Below are positions 34,434-40,152 of a stretch of 59,509 nucleotides of DNA, piece by piece. A program made the translations under genes and the position numbers. Within the stretch, counting starts at the first letter, position 1; every line of letters begins with the position of its first letter. The notes under the pieces were generated by a model. It made no database searches. It saw only the letters and a list, made by a program, of their open reading frames with translations, and was not told where the DNA came from. This DNA comes from Pelagibacteraceae bacterium AG-422-I02 (GTDB taxonomy: Bacteria > Pseudomonadota > Alphaproteobacteria > Pelagibacterales > Pelagibacteraceae): contig QCMS01000007.1 in assembly GCA_003213555.1 (NCBI GenBank), positions 1 through 59,509 on the forward strand, in the 5' to 3' direction.

Positions 34434-34448
34434 GGGTGGGCCCTCCCG
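34434..34448. repeat. GGGTGGGCCC palindromic element, copy 1
   Basis: GGGTGGGCCCTCCCG is a near-perfect palindrome (one T-T mismatch per arm) in the 275-nt gene-free gap between the large terminase gene (ends 34327) and the 34603-34860 gene. A CAAGC unit follows at 34454-34458. The same element recurs at 36822, 37609 and 37982. On the minus strand, TTGAAA then 18 nt then TAAATA spans it as a weak promoter candidate for the virion operon. Confidence 0.6.
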
Positions 34449-34554
34449 AATTTTCAAGCGAAAAATCAAGATGTAGTGGTACCTCTATCGGTACACACTA
34501 AATGTGGTTATGCAAAAATGACATATGTTGTTTCTGCATACCCTATAAGAGTTT

Positions 34555-34592
34555 GTAGGATTTGTGGCTCATACCTAAACCACAAACCCTAC
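34555..34592 (-). terminator. 13-bp hairpin after the 34603-34860 gene
   Basis: GTAGGATTTGTGG (34555-34567) pairs with CCACAAACCCTAC (34580-34592); on the minus strand one of the 13 pairs is G-U. The loop is 12 nt. It lies 11 nt beyond the stop of the 85-residue gene. No T-tract follows on the minus strand, so RNA processing or 3'-end protection is as likely as termination. Confidence 0.5.
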
Positions 34593-34602
34593 TGCGAGAT
34601 TA

Positions 34603-34860
34603 TCAGAAAGGCATTTCCGATTGTTGTTCTTTCACTTCATCAGTTAGTACAAGTGGTTTATCAACTGCACTAAAACTAACTTCTTGTAAGTGATAAGAAA
34701 TCTGTTTCTTGTCCTCGTTCAATGTATCAAGAGCCAACAACTTTCTTATTGCATTAGTCAAGTTATACATTTGTTGATCGTGAATACGATAGTTCGTAGC
34801 CCACGAATATTTTTCTTTTTTAATTATGAAAAACTTTTTTTCATCTATTGGTTTTGTCAT
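34603..34860 (-). CDS. 85-residue early-type protein
   Basis: Sequence: EKKFFIIKKEKYSWATNYRI, HDQQMYNLTNAIRKLLALDT, then KPLVLTDEVKEQQSEMPF. TAGGAG lies 8-9 nt before ATG 34860. It reads as an alpha/beta fold with an acidic C-terminal tail ending in a hydrophobic MPF, which resembles protein-interaction tails of ssDNA-binding proteins. No OB fold can be confirmed by eye. Unknown function. Confidence 0.62.
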   Translation of the reverse strand: MTKPIDEKKFFIIKKEKYSWATNYRIHDQQMYNLTNAIRKLLALDTLNEDKKQISYHLQEVSFSAVDKPLVLTDEVKEQQSEMPF

Positions 34861-34880
34861 ATTATATTACTCCTAGTATG

Positions 34881-34919
34881 GTTAAAATAATGTAGCCATA
34901 CAAAAGTACAGCTACATTA
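34881..34919 (-). terminator. Intrinsic terminator candidate after the 34939-35130 gene
   Basis: TAATGTAGC (34888-34896) pairs with GCTACATTA (34911-34919). On the minus strand the stem is followed by TTATTTTAACC. It lies 20 nt past the stop of the 63-residue gene and before the SD of the 34603-34860 gene. Confidence 0.6.
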
Positions 34920-34938
34920 AAGATTGCTACTTGAATAC

Positions 34939-35130
34939 TCACAGCTTGATACTCCAACTATCACTCGCTGTTCTATATCCATCTTGGTCAACATCAAAAT
35001 AAGTCATTAACATACGACCACTTTTTGATATCCAATATCTGCATTTATCTGTCCATAATGCATTTCTCGTTATTGTTTTCTTATCACTCGCACTCCAATA
35101 AGTAATAACGAAAGGTTTATTATTTATCAT
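34939..35130 (-). CDS. 63-residue early-type protein
   Basis: Sequence: INNKPFVITYWSASDKKTIT, RNALWTDKCRYWISKSGRML, MTYFDVDQDGYRTASDSWSI. Many aromatic residues in an alternating strand pattern suggest a small beta protein. The SD is weak (GCGAG). Hairpins lie on both sides (35163-35190 and 34888-34919), which supports a separate transcription unit. Function is unknown. Confidence 0.6.
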   Translation of the reverse strand: MINNKPFVITYWSASDKKTITRNALWTDKCRYWISKSGRMLMTYFDVDQDGYRTASDSWSIKL

Positions 35131-35162
35131 TTGTTTTCTCGCTTTCTATAACCTTATGTGGT

Positions 35163-35190
35163 TATGGGATTAGTATAAACTAATCCCATA
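35163..35190 (-). terminator. 12-bp hairpin after the 35204-36208 gene
   Basis: TATGGGATTAGT (35163-35174) and ACTAATCCCATA (35179-35190) form a perfect 12-bp stem with a 4-nt loop. It begins 13 nt beyond the stop of the 334-residue gene. The T-tail is poor, so termination strength is uncertain. Confidence 0.55.
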
Positions 35191-35203
35191 GTTATTCAAC
35201 AAA

Positions 35204-36208
35204 TTAATTTAGGTTATCCGAATTAGTTTGTTGTTGTTGCATATATGCAACTCTTTCTGCTATCTTCTGCTCTCTAGTTTTTTCAGTATTTTTCATACCT
35301 TTTATTCTTTCAGCTAGATTTTTAGGATTGTAAATAACAAGCCCTGTACTATTAGTTCTTATTATTTCGTGGTCAGTAATTTGAACACCAAGTTCATTTG
35401 CTAACTCAATCGCCTCGTCTAACCATTTGTAGCCCTTTAATCCAATCTTGATTTCTTTCATTTGTTTCAATACTGAATTAATCCATTTTTCGTGAGCAAC
35501 AACAAATTGACCTTTACTCGCTTTCCAAGAAATTAAAAACTTAAATTCTTGTTCAGTACAAGCAATCGACCTATCTCTACAATAATCACGACCAATCAAA
35601 TCAAGCTGATATTTTTCGTTCCACTCTTTACCATACTTGGTTTCATTATTTCTTCCACCACTCAATCCAAGATACTCGTTGTTATTATCAACAAATTTTC
35701 TTTTGTGTGGATTGTCGTCCTTGTCAGCTTGTTCAATTAAGATATCAGCATTACAATTTTCTTGTGCGTTTATCTCATCTCTAAACAAAGCAAAACCATA
35801 AGACTTATCTGTTTCAGAAGAATAATTGTTTTCAGTATCAATAGAACCATTTAATCTAAAATCAAAATGTTTTTCTATTGGTACATTTTCTTCTATCTCA
35901 ACTTGATTGTCATAACCTCTTTTTTCTTTTGTTCCAAGATAATGAAAATGGAAACAACTATCTTTTGCAATAGTTGAAACATTTTCAAACTTGTTCTGTA
36001 AGTAGTAAGCTTTCTCTACATCTTCATCTGTATAGTGTCGTCTTACTATGTCTTTTGCAACAGACCAAGCTTTGTCATTTAGATCAACTTGTTGCCCTTT
36101 GAGATCGTCATACTTTTTCTTCTCTTGGGTATCTTCTTGAAATAAAGATTGCTTGATACGATTTGCAACTTTGTTTCGGTACTCTTGGTTTAGTCTTATT
36201 CTAGCCAT
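35204..36208 (-). CDS. 334-residue early protein of unknown function
   Basis: Start ATG 36208 is chosen for AGAGGACAA directly upstream; the longer frame begins with TTG inside the promoter region. The product is charged and helical: MARIRLNQEYRNKVANRIKQ, then AKDIVRRHYTDEDVEKAYYL and KDSCFHFHYLG, a long acidic middle, LIGRDYCRDRSIACTEQEFK near residue 230, and a coiled C-terminus rich in Gln. The RxHYxxEDVxxxYxLQxK pattern recurs in marine phages. As first leftward gene of the divergent control point it may be an early regulator or host-takeover protein (inference). Confidence 0.68.
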   Translation of the reverse strand: MARIRLNQEYRNKVANRIKQSLFQEDTQEKKKYDDLKGQQVDLNDKAWSVAKDIVRRHYTDEDVEKAYYLQNKFENVSTIAKDSCFHFHYLGTKEKRGYDNQVEIEENVPIEKHFDFRLNGSIDTENNYSSETDKSYGFALFRDEINAQENCNADILIEQADKDDNPHKRKFVDNNNEYLGLSGGRNNETKYGKEWNEKYQLDLIGRDYCRDRSIACTEQEFKFLISWKASKGQFVVAHEKWINSVLKQMKEIKIGLKGYKWLDEAIELANELGVQITDHEIIRTNSTGLVIYNPKNLAERIKGMKNTEKTREQKIAERVAYMQQQQTNSDNLN

Positions 36209-36254
36209 TTGTCCTCTTTCTTTGTTAGTGTTAATAATTATTTCTTTTAAACTA

Positions 36255-36284
36255 TTGACTTCTAAAGTCAAGGGATTATATAAG
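36255..36284. promoter_or_regulatory. Divergent control point: inverted repeat over -35 boxes
   Basis: TTGACTTCTAAAGTCAA (36255-36271) is a 7-bp perfect inverted repeat with a 3-nt centre. Its left arm is a TTGACT -35 box for rightward transcription, with TATAAG 18 nt downstream (36279-36284) driving the 36390 gene. Its right arm reads TTGACT on the minus strand, facing the 35204-36208 gene, although the leftward -10 is weak. A dimeric repressor site covering both -35 boxes would explain the symmetry. This is inference. Confidence 0.5.
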
Positions 36285-36326
36285 ATAATATATTAATTTA
36301 TAAAAACTTTAATATCAATTAAAGCT

Positions 36327-36367
36327 AACTTGCGAGAGGTAGTTCTAGTGTAGAACACTCGCAAGTT
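36327..36367 (+). promoter_or_regulatory. Two-tier hairpin in 5' leader of the 36390 gene
   Basis: AACTTGCGAG (36327-36336) pairs with CTCGCAAGTT (36358-36367), 10 bp. Inside, GTTCTA (36342-36347) pairs with TAGAAC (36351-36356) around GTG. The internal loop is AGGTA/A. It ends about 7 nt before the SD AGGAAAGGA of ATG 36390, so it could control transcript stability or ribosome access. Confidence 0.55.
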
Positions 36368-36389
36368 GCATAACAGGAAAGGACAGAAA

Positions 36390-36749
36390 ATGGCGCTAAA
36401 ATATTGCCAAAGTCATAAGTGCCATACTTATGACACAAAGGACAGGAAACGAGGTTCTAAAGATAACCGAGTTAATCAAACTAGAAGAAGATCAAATCTC
36501 TATTATGGAAGTGGAAATTTTTGCTCAATGAATTGTTATAATGATTGGGCAGAAGATTTCATTGATAGAGCAGTAGATCAAATTAGTGGCAGACTTCACG
36601 AACCAATGACATTAACAGAAGAAAATGCGTGGCGACGAGTTTGGAACCCAAACAGATATGACCGAGATTATAATAGGGTTGAAAGTGAACCCGATTATAT
36701 TGAAAGGAATGTGATTACCAACGAGGTAAGACCTTTACAAAATTCCTAG
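36390..36749 (+). CDS. Zinc-binding early protein
   Basis: A 119-residue protein from ATG 36390, with SD AGGAAAGGA; the earlier TTG frame start lies in the hairpin. YCQSHKCHTYDTKDRKRGSK gives Cys and His ligands near the N-terminus, and FCSMNCYNDWAEDFIDRAVD supplies a second Cys pair, a treble-clef-like layout. The C-terminal ENAWRRVWNPNRYDRD and IERNVITNEVR are conserved in marine phages. It could be an HNH-related or zinc-dependent DNA-binding protein. It is the first rightward gene of the divergent control point. Confidence 0.68.
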   Translation: MALKYCQSHKCHTYDTKDRKRGSKDNRVNQTRRRSNLYYGSGNFCSMNCYNDWAEDFIDRAVDQISGRLHEPMTLTEENAWRRVWNPNRYDRDYNRVESEPDYIERNVITNEVRPLQNS

Positions 36750-36770
36750 TTTCATCTGTCCTTGATGATT

Positions 36771-36821
36771 TCCTAGTTTAGAATTAATCTAAACTAGGAA
36801 AAATTTTTTTGTTTTTTTTTT
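36771..36821 (+). terminator. Strong intrinsic terminator
   Basis: TCCTAGTTTAGA (36771-36782) and TCTAAACTAGGA (36788-36799) make a perfect 12-bp stem with a 5-nt loop, followed by AAAA then two T-runs (seven and ten T, 36804-36821). It sits 22 nt after the stop of the zinc protein gene. This is the clearest terminator in the window. Confidence 0.85.
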
Positions 36822-36864
36822 GGGTGGGCCCTCCCGGGTGGGCCCCAGCCCCCAAGCTTCAAGC
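36822..36864. repeat. GGGTGGGCCC palindrome plus CAAGC repeats, copy 2
   Basis: GGGTGGGCCCTCCCG (36822-36836) is followed at once by a second half-copy GGGTGGGCCCC (36836-36846) and two CAAGC units 7 nt apart (36853 and 36860). It lies between the terminator of the previous gene and the promoter region of the 36947 gene, the same order as in the gap before the 38079 gene. Confidence 0.65.
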
Positions 36865-36888
36865 CTGTGGATAACTTAAAAATAGTTA

Positions 36889-36917
36889 TTGACTTATTGT
36901 AGGATAAAATGTTAAGT
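36889..36917 (+). promoter_or_regulatory. Weak promoter candidate for the 36947 gene
   Basis: TTGACT (36889-36894) is a good -35 box. At 17 nt spacing the -10 is TTAAGT, which is poor; TAGGATAAAAT between them is another candidate element. The position, about 50 nt before ATG 36947, fits the other rightward early genes. Confidence 0.35.
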
Positions 36918-36946
36918 TATGCGAAACTAATAAAGGAGAAATAAAT

Positions 36947-37342
36947 ATGGGACTAGACCAATACGCAGGACTTCGAGATAGTAAAGGCGAAGTTCACGAA
37001 AAGTTTTATTGGAGAAAACACGCTAGACTGCAGGTGCTTATGTCTAAGCAATTCAATAAACAAAAAAAGGAACAGGAACATAACACACATGACGACCTGC
37101 AACATCTGGGTTTTAATGGTGGTCAAGGTGGTGTTACAATTACTGAAGATGTAATCAAGGACTTGGAAGAGGCAATCAAAAATGATTATTATAATCACTT
37201 TGCCTCTGATGGTTTCTTCTGGGGACAACAATTCCAAGAGGAACAAGTTAAAGAATACAAAGCCCAAGATGAAGAGTTTTTAAAATGGGCTAAAGAACAA
37301 GTCAAAGCAGGAAGACAAATCGGATACGATTGTTCTTGGTAA
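36947..37342 (+). CDS. 131-residue conserved early protein
   Basis: Sequence: MGLDQYAGLRDSKGEVHEKF, YWRKHARLQVLMSKQFNKQK, then DVIKDLEEAIKNDYYNHFAS, DGFFWGQQFQEEQVKEYKAQ and a GRQIGYDCSW end. AAAGGAG is 9 nt before ATG. The family (GLDQYA-x-R, FYWRKHARLQ, GFFWGQQF, YDCSW) is shared by many phages and some bacteria; no activity is established that I know of. It is monocistronic, between a terminator and a UUCG hairpin. Confidence 0.72.
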   Translation: MGLDQYAGLRDSKGEVHEKFYWRKHARLQVLMSKQFNKQKKEQEHNTHDDLQHLGFNGGQGGVTITEDVIKDLEEAIKNDYYNHFASDGFFWGQQFQEEQVKEYKAQDEEFLKWAKEQVKAGRQIGYDCSW

Positions 37343-37349
37343 AATTTTT

Positions 37350-37367
37350 AGGGCGCTTCGGCGCCCT
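37350..37367 (+). terminator. UUCG-loop hairpin after the 36947 gene
   Basis: AGGGCGC-TTCG-GCGCCCT is a perfect 7-bp stem closed by a UUCG tetraloop, 8 nt after the stop. AAAATTTTT precedes it and GAATATTT follows, so it might act in either direction. Confidence 0.65.
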
Positions 37368-37388
37368 GAATATTTGGGCTCGTTGTGT

Positions 37389-37650
37389 GCTTGTAGTGTA
37401 CAAGCTAAACCTAGGCGGACAAAAATCTTAGTGTGATGATCGCGCACGTCGGATGGTGACAATATCGGAGAATTCCATCTTACCTCGGACCCGGGCCCAA
37501 GCTACATCCAGTCTTCAAGCAGGGGATACTCTGTTAGGCCTGTCGCTCGAGCTATTAAAACAAAGCACGCCGGCCTCAATCTTGGAGACTGGGCCACAAG
37601 CTTCAAGCGGGTGGGCCCGCCCGTATATTTTTAGGGCTCAGGCGTCAAGC
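37389..37650. repeat. Repeat-rich gene-free region with palindrome copy 3
   Basis: Within the 369-nt gene-free stretch 37343-37711, CAAGC units occur at 37401, 37498, 37516, 37597, 37604 and 37646, with an inverted GCTTG at 37389. The palindrome GGGTGGGCCCGCCCG is at 37609-37623. The local sequence is GC-rich, unlike most of the window. A 66-codon open frame across it consists of repeats and is not supported as a gene. Confidence 0.6.
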
Positions 37651-37661
37651 TAATTATTTAG

Positions 37662-37690
37662 TTGACAGTATACCTGGGATAATATAGGAT
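37662..37690 (+). promoter_or_regulatory. Sigma70-like promoter for the 37712 gene
   Basis: TTGACA (37662-37667) is a consensus -35. TAGGAT (37685-37690) lies 17 nt downstream as -10, with overlapping TATAGG one register earlier. A transcript would start about 15 nt before ATG 37712. CAAGC at 37646 is just upstream. Confidence 0.6.
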
Positions 37691-37711
37691 GTATTTAGAA
37701 AGTGAGGACAT

Positions 37712-37945
37712 ATGACATTAAAAACAACAGTGACAAGATCTAACAGGTTCAATGGTGAGTCTGTTGAATTAACAATAAAAGAATCGCTTATTCATGACAG
37801 GATTTTTACGAATGAGCTAGCCGCGACGCTGGAAGATAAGGCTGCCGGCATCGATGGCACGTCGAAGCTGTGGAAGCAGGTCCAGAAGGATTTGAACTGG
37901 TTCAGGCAGCACAACGCCAGCGCTTACATGGTGTTACTTGATTAG
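37712..37945 (+). CDS. 77-residue early protein
   Basis: Sequence: LKTTVTRSNRFNGESVELTI, KESLIHDRIFTNELAATLED, then KLWKQVQKDLNWFRQHNASA and AYMVLLD. GAGG precedes ATG by 4 nt. The RSNRFNG-x-SVELT start and the C-terminal LNWFRxxNASAYMxLLD are a small phage family I recognise, of unknown function. Codon use shifts to GC-rich in the second half, as in the neighbouring gene. Confidence 0.68.
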   Translation: MTLKTTVTRSNRFNGESVELTIKESLIHDRIFTNELAATLEDKAAGIDGTSKLWKQVQKDLNWFRQHNASAYMVLLD

Positions 37946-37954
37946 TCCCGGAGC

Positions 37955-37972
37955 AGGGCCCGCAAGGGCCCT
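37955..37972 (+). terminator. GNRA-loop hairpin after the 37712 gene
   Basis: AGGGCCC-GCAA-GGGCCCT is a perfect 7-bp stem with a GCAA tetraloop, 10 nt past the stop. The following TATCCACT has no T-run. It is immediately followed by palindrome copy 4. Confidence 0.6.
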
Positions 37973-37981
37973 TATCCACTG

Positions 37982-38048
37982 GGGTGGGCCCTCCCGTAAG
38001 GGGTCAAGCTACAAGCCCTCAAGCGCTCAAGCTTGACAGGTTACAAGC
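37982..38048. repeat. GGGTGGGCCC palindrome plus CAAGC array, copy 4
   Basis: GGGTGGGCCCTCCCG (37982-37996) is followed by CAAGC at 38005, 38012, 38020, 38028 and 38044, with spacings of 7, 8, 8 and 16 nt. The fourth unit abuts the -35 box and the fifth lies inside the promoter spacer, so a protein bound to the array would cover the promoter of the 38079 gene. Confidence 0.7.
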
Positions 38049-38061
38049 TCTATGTTATAAG
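38033..38061 (+). promoter_or_regulatory. Strong sigma70 promoter for the 38079 gene
   Basis: TTGACA (38033-38038), 17 nt, TATAAG (38056-38061). An AGGAG SD follows before ATG 38079. The CAAGC array runs into the -35 and through the spacer. This is the best promoter of the GC-rich island. Confidence 0.75.
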
Positions 38062-38078
38062 ATATTATAGGAGAAATT

Positions 38079-38681
38079 ATGTTAAAAAAAGAAGCAAGAG
38101 AAATAACTGGCGGCCTAAGCAAGCCGTCGAAGATGCCAGGACCAGCGCACAACCTGCCGGCCGTGGCGTGTAAGACTGGCGCTAAGCTAGTCCAGATACC
38201 AGGCAGCGTTTGCGCTGGCTGTTACGCCCTGAAGGGGCGTTATCGGTTCACCAACGTACAGCAGGCATTGCAACGCCGTCTGGCAGCGTTAGAGGACCCG
38301 CGCTGGGTGGATGCAATGACAACCCTTATATCTGGCCAGGACTGGTTCAGGTGGCATGACTCAGGAGACATCCAGAGTATGAAGCATCTAGAGAATATAT
38401 TTTTAGTGTGCAAGCGTACAAGCAAGACCAGACACTGGATGCCAACGCGCGAAGCTCAATTTCTAAAAAATTTAGATCCGGCCACAATACCGTCAAATTT
38501 AATTATTAGAATGTCATCACACATGATTGACTCTGGGCCAGTCAAGTTCTGGCCGTGGACGTCGACAGTCACCAGCCAGGAAGGCAGGACGTGCCCGGCC
38601 CCAGATCAGGGGAACGAGTGCGGGAGCTGCAGACAGTGCTGGGACAGGTCCACACCAAACGTGTGTTACGGTAAACATTAA
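38079..38681 (+). CDS. Cys-rich conserved protein, GP88-like
   Basis: A 200-residue protein: LKKEAREITGGLSKPSKMPG, then ACKTGAKLVQIPGSVCAGCY-A, FRWHDSGDIQSMKHLENI, HWMPTREAQFL, and a C-terminus with TCPAPDQGNECGSCRQC. The CxxCYA block followed by a (W)HxSGD block resembles the phage GP88 family, whose function I do not know. At least eight Cys could hold zinc or an iron-sulfur cluster. Base composition is much more GC-rich than the rest of the phage, which may reflect transfer. Confidence 0.68.
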   Translation: MLKKEAREITGGLSKPSKMPGPAHNLPAVACKTGAKLVQIPGSVCAGCYALKGRYRFTNVQQALQRRLAALEDPRWVDAMTTLISGQDWFRWHDSGDIQSMKHLENIFLVCKRTSKTRHWMPTREAQFLKNLDPATIPSNLIIRMSSHMIDSGPVKFWPWTSTVTSQEGRTCPAPDQGNECGSCRQCWDRSTPNVCYGKH

Positions 38682-38738
38682 CATGACTCACATCTGGCGA
38701 CATCCAAACTATTACGCTGAGCTCAGGAAGGAGAGGCG

Positions 38739-38885
38739 CAAGCTTACAAGCTCTCAAGCTCCAAGCGACAAGCATCCCAACCAGCGCGCAAGGGTTCAAG
38801 CTTCAAGCCAGAGTCCACAAGCTCCAGGATCTGATGACCAGGGTACAAGCGCACAAGCCCACGGTCCGGGGTACAAGCAACAAGG
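38739..38885. repeat. Dense CAAGC direct-repeat array
   Basis: CAAGC starts at 38739, 38747, 38755, 38762, 38769, 38797, 38804, 38818, 38846, 38854 and 38874, with CAAGG variants at 38789 and 38881. Spacings are multiples of about 7-8 nt. The stretch 38682-39127 has no supported gene: this array fills the first half and the second half (38886-39127) shows nothing recognisable. Open frames across the array on either strand look like repeat products. Confidence 0.7.
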
Positions 38886-39127
38886 ATAAAGGTGTTCTGT
38901 GGGTGCTTCACGTGGAAGGCTACCTGGTGGGGTGAAAAGCGGATTTTGTCACCCAATGTCACCTTCAGCTCTAGTGTAAAAAAGGTCCCACTAATAGCAT
39001 AGCCCAACAAATCGGGAGTACCGTGTAAGCTACGATTTTCAAGACGATTCCATGATATTTTTGTAATTTTTCTTTTAAGTTCATTGTATAATTTAGCCTC
39101 TGGTTTCAGGTGGGGTACCTCAGCTAA

Positions 39128-39355
39128 TTATAGTTTGCCAATTATCTTTGGCATCTTCCATGTTCCACCAAGTTTAACACCTTTTAAATTTAAAATGTGA
39201 GTGTCTCTATCACCAATCATTCGAGATTCCAACAACTGAATTTCAATCAGATCTATTTTTTCTCCATTAGGTAATTCAAGTTGCACTCTGGCATTTTGTG
39301 CCGCTGGTGATACTAAGAATTTGTCTAGATATTGTCTTAATTCTTTCGCTTTCAT
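39128..39355 (-). CDS. 75-residue protein divergent from the small terminase gene
   Basis: Start ATG 39355 is preferred over GTG 39376 because a good minus-strand promoter ends just before it. Sequence: KAKELRQYLDKFLVSPAAQN, ARVQLELPNGEKIDLIEIQL, then THILNLKGVKLGGTW. A helix followed by strands. No SD is visible, so it may be leaderless. Recurrent in marine phages, function unknown. Confidence 0.62.
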   Translation of the reverse strand: MKAKELRQYLDKFLVSPAAQNARVQLELPNGEKIDLIEIQLLESRMIGDRDTHILNLKGVKLGGTWKMPKIIGKL

Positions 39356-39360
39356 AAGTG

Positions 39361-39393
39361 TTGATATATATCCCACAAATGTATATATTGCAA
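39361..39393. promoter_or_regulatory. Overlapping bidirectional promoter
   Basis: Rightward: TTGATA (39361-39366), 17 nt, TATATT (39384-39389), predicting a start at about 39396, which is the ATG of the small terminase. Leftward: TTGCAA (39393-39388), 17 nt, TATATA (39370-39365), predicting a start within a few nt of ATG 39355. The two promoters occupy the same 33 bp, so both genes would have leaderless or near-leaderless transcripts. Confidence 0.6.
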
Positions 39394-39395
39394 GT

Positions 39396-39875
39396 ATGAG
39401 TCAAGAGATTGTCAAAAAGAAGGCACAGCCAGTTACATATCTAACAGAGATGCAAAGAAGATTCTGCGAGTATCTTATATTCAATGAAGGTAGAACAACC
39501 TTTACTGAAGCTGCTAGACACGCTGGATACAGCCCAGATAGAGCTAACAGAGAAGGCTCAGAGTTAATGAGAAACCCAAAGATTCAAAACTATATAGCTA
39601 AGAGATCAGCCGACGTTAATAGAGCATTTGCTGTAACCAAACATAACTATGTAAGAAGACAACAGAACCTATCTCAAAAACTTGTAGATGATGGTAAGAT
39701 CAAAGACGCATTAGGATTTGAAACATTAATTGGTAAAGCTACAGGACAATTCAGTGAAACTAATTACAATGTAAATATCAATGCAACAGACATCAAAGAA
39801 CGTGAGGCAGAAATAAAACGACTCAAAGAATTAAACGAGAAAAGAATTACAGATACAAAGCTGCTTAAAGAGTAA
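39396..39875 (+). CDS. terS: Small terminase subunit candidate
   Basis: A 159-residue protein from ATG 39396; the longer frame starts with TTG inside the opposite gene. VTYLTEMQRRFCEYLIFNEG, RTTFTEAARHAGYSPDRANR, EGSELMRNPKIQNYIAKRSA is the typical N-terminal DNA-binding helix-turn-helix of small terminases (T-x-Q-x-FC-YL, TxAA-x-xAGYS, N-P-x-I-x-x-YI). The C-terminus is a charged oligomerisation helix. It recognises phage DNA for packaging. It is on the opposite strand from the large subunit and 5 kb away. Confidence 0.82.
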   Translation: MSQEIVKKKAQPVTYLTEMQRRFCEYLIFNEGRTTFTEAARHAGYSPDRANREGSELMRNPKIQNYIAKRSADVNRAFAVTKHNYVRRQQNLSQKLVDDGKIKDALGFETLIGKATGQFSETNYNVNINATDIKEREAEIKRLKELNEKRITDTKLLKE

Positions 39876-40152
39876 CCTTCTCCATTTTAATTATACATCC
39901 AATTGGAAATACATTACGATCTGAAAACAACTCATCACCTTCTTCGTAAGATGCAAACGTTCTAATATTCTTTTTATCTTTGTTAAATAGATATGCATGA
40001 GTGACCATAATTGATGGTAGGAATCCTAAGAAGTCAAACTCATTAGCATGACCGCTATCACCTGTGATATCAGCCCATGTAATTTTATAAAAATAGTATC
40101 TTTTCTTTTTGATTACAACTGATTTATATTTAGATTTTTTTGCTCTTCTCAT
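39865..40152 (-). CDS. 95-residue conserved protein convergent with the small terminase gene
   Basis: Sequence: KKSKYKSVVIKKKRYYFYKI, TWADITGDSGHANEFDFLGF, LPSIMVTHAYLFNKDKKNIR and TFASYEEGDELFSDRNVFPI. AAAGGGG lies 7 nt before ATG. WADITGDSGHA and the strand-rich plan suggest a small beta barrel. The last 11 nt overlap the end of the small terminase gene on the other strand. A recurrent phage family, function unknown. Confidence 0.7.
   Translation of the reverse strand: MRRAKKSKYKSVVIKKKRYYFYKITWADITGDSGHANEFDFLGFLPSIMVTHAYLFNKDKKNIRTFASYEEGDELFSDRNVFPIGCIIKMEKVTL

Noticed and set aside
34404..34673. Rightward 89-codon frame with a CRICG motif
   Set aside because: It crosses the palindrome, the hairpin at 34555-34592 and the 3' end of the opposite 34603-34860 gene; no SD and no known family.
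37453..37653. Rightward 66-codon frame in the repeat region
   Set aside because: The product is made of the CAAGC/GGGCCC repeats and it ends before the promoter of the next gene.
38079..38681. Radical SAM enzyme
   Set aside because: The Cys spacing (CAGCY and the C-terminal cluster) does not give CxxxCxxC, and no SAM-binding glycine motif follows.
38744..39010. Leftward 88-codon frame and rightward 120-codon frame across the CAAGC array
   Set aside because: Both are largely translations of the repeat array. The first begins with a TTG, the second sits partly inside the 38079 gene; neither has an SD.
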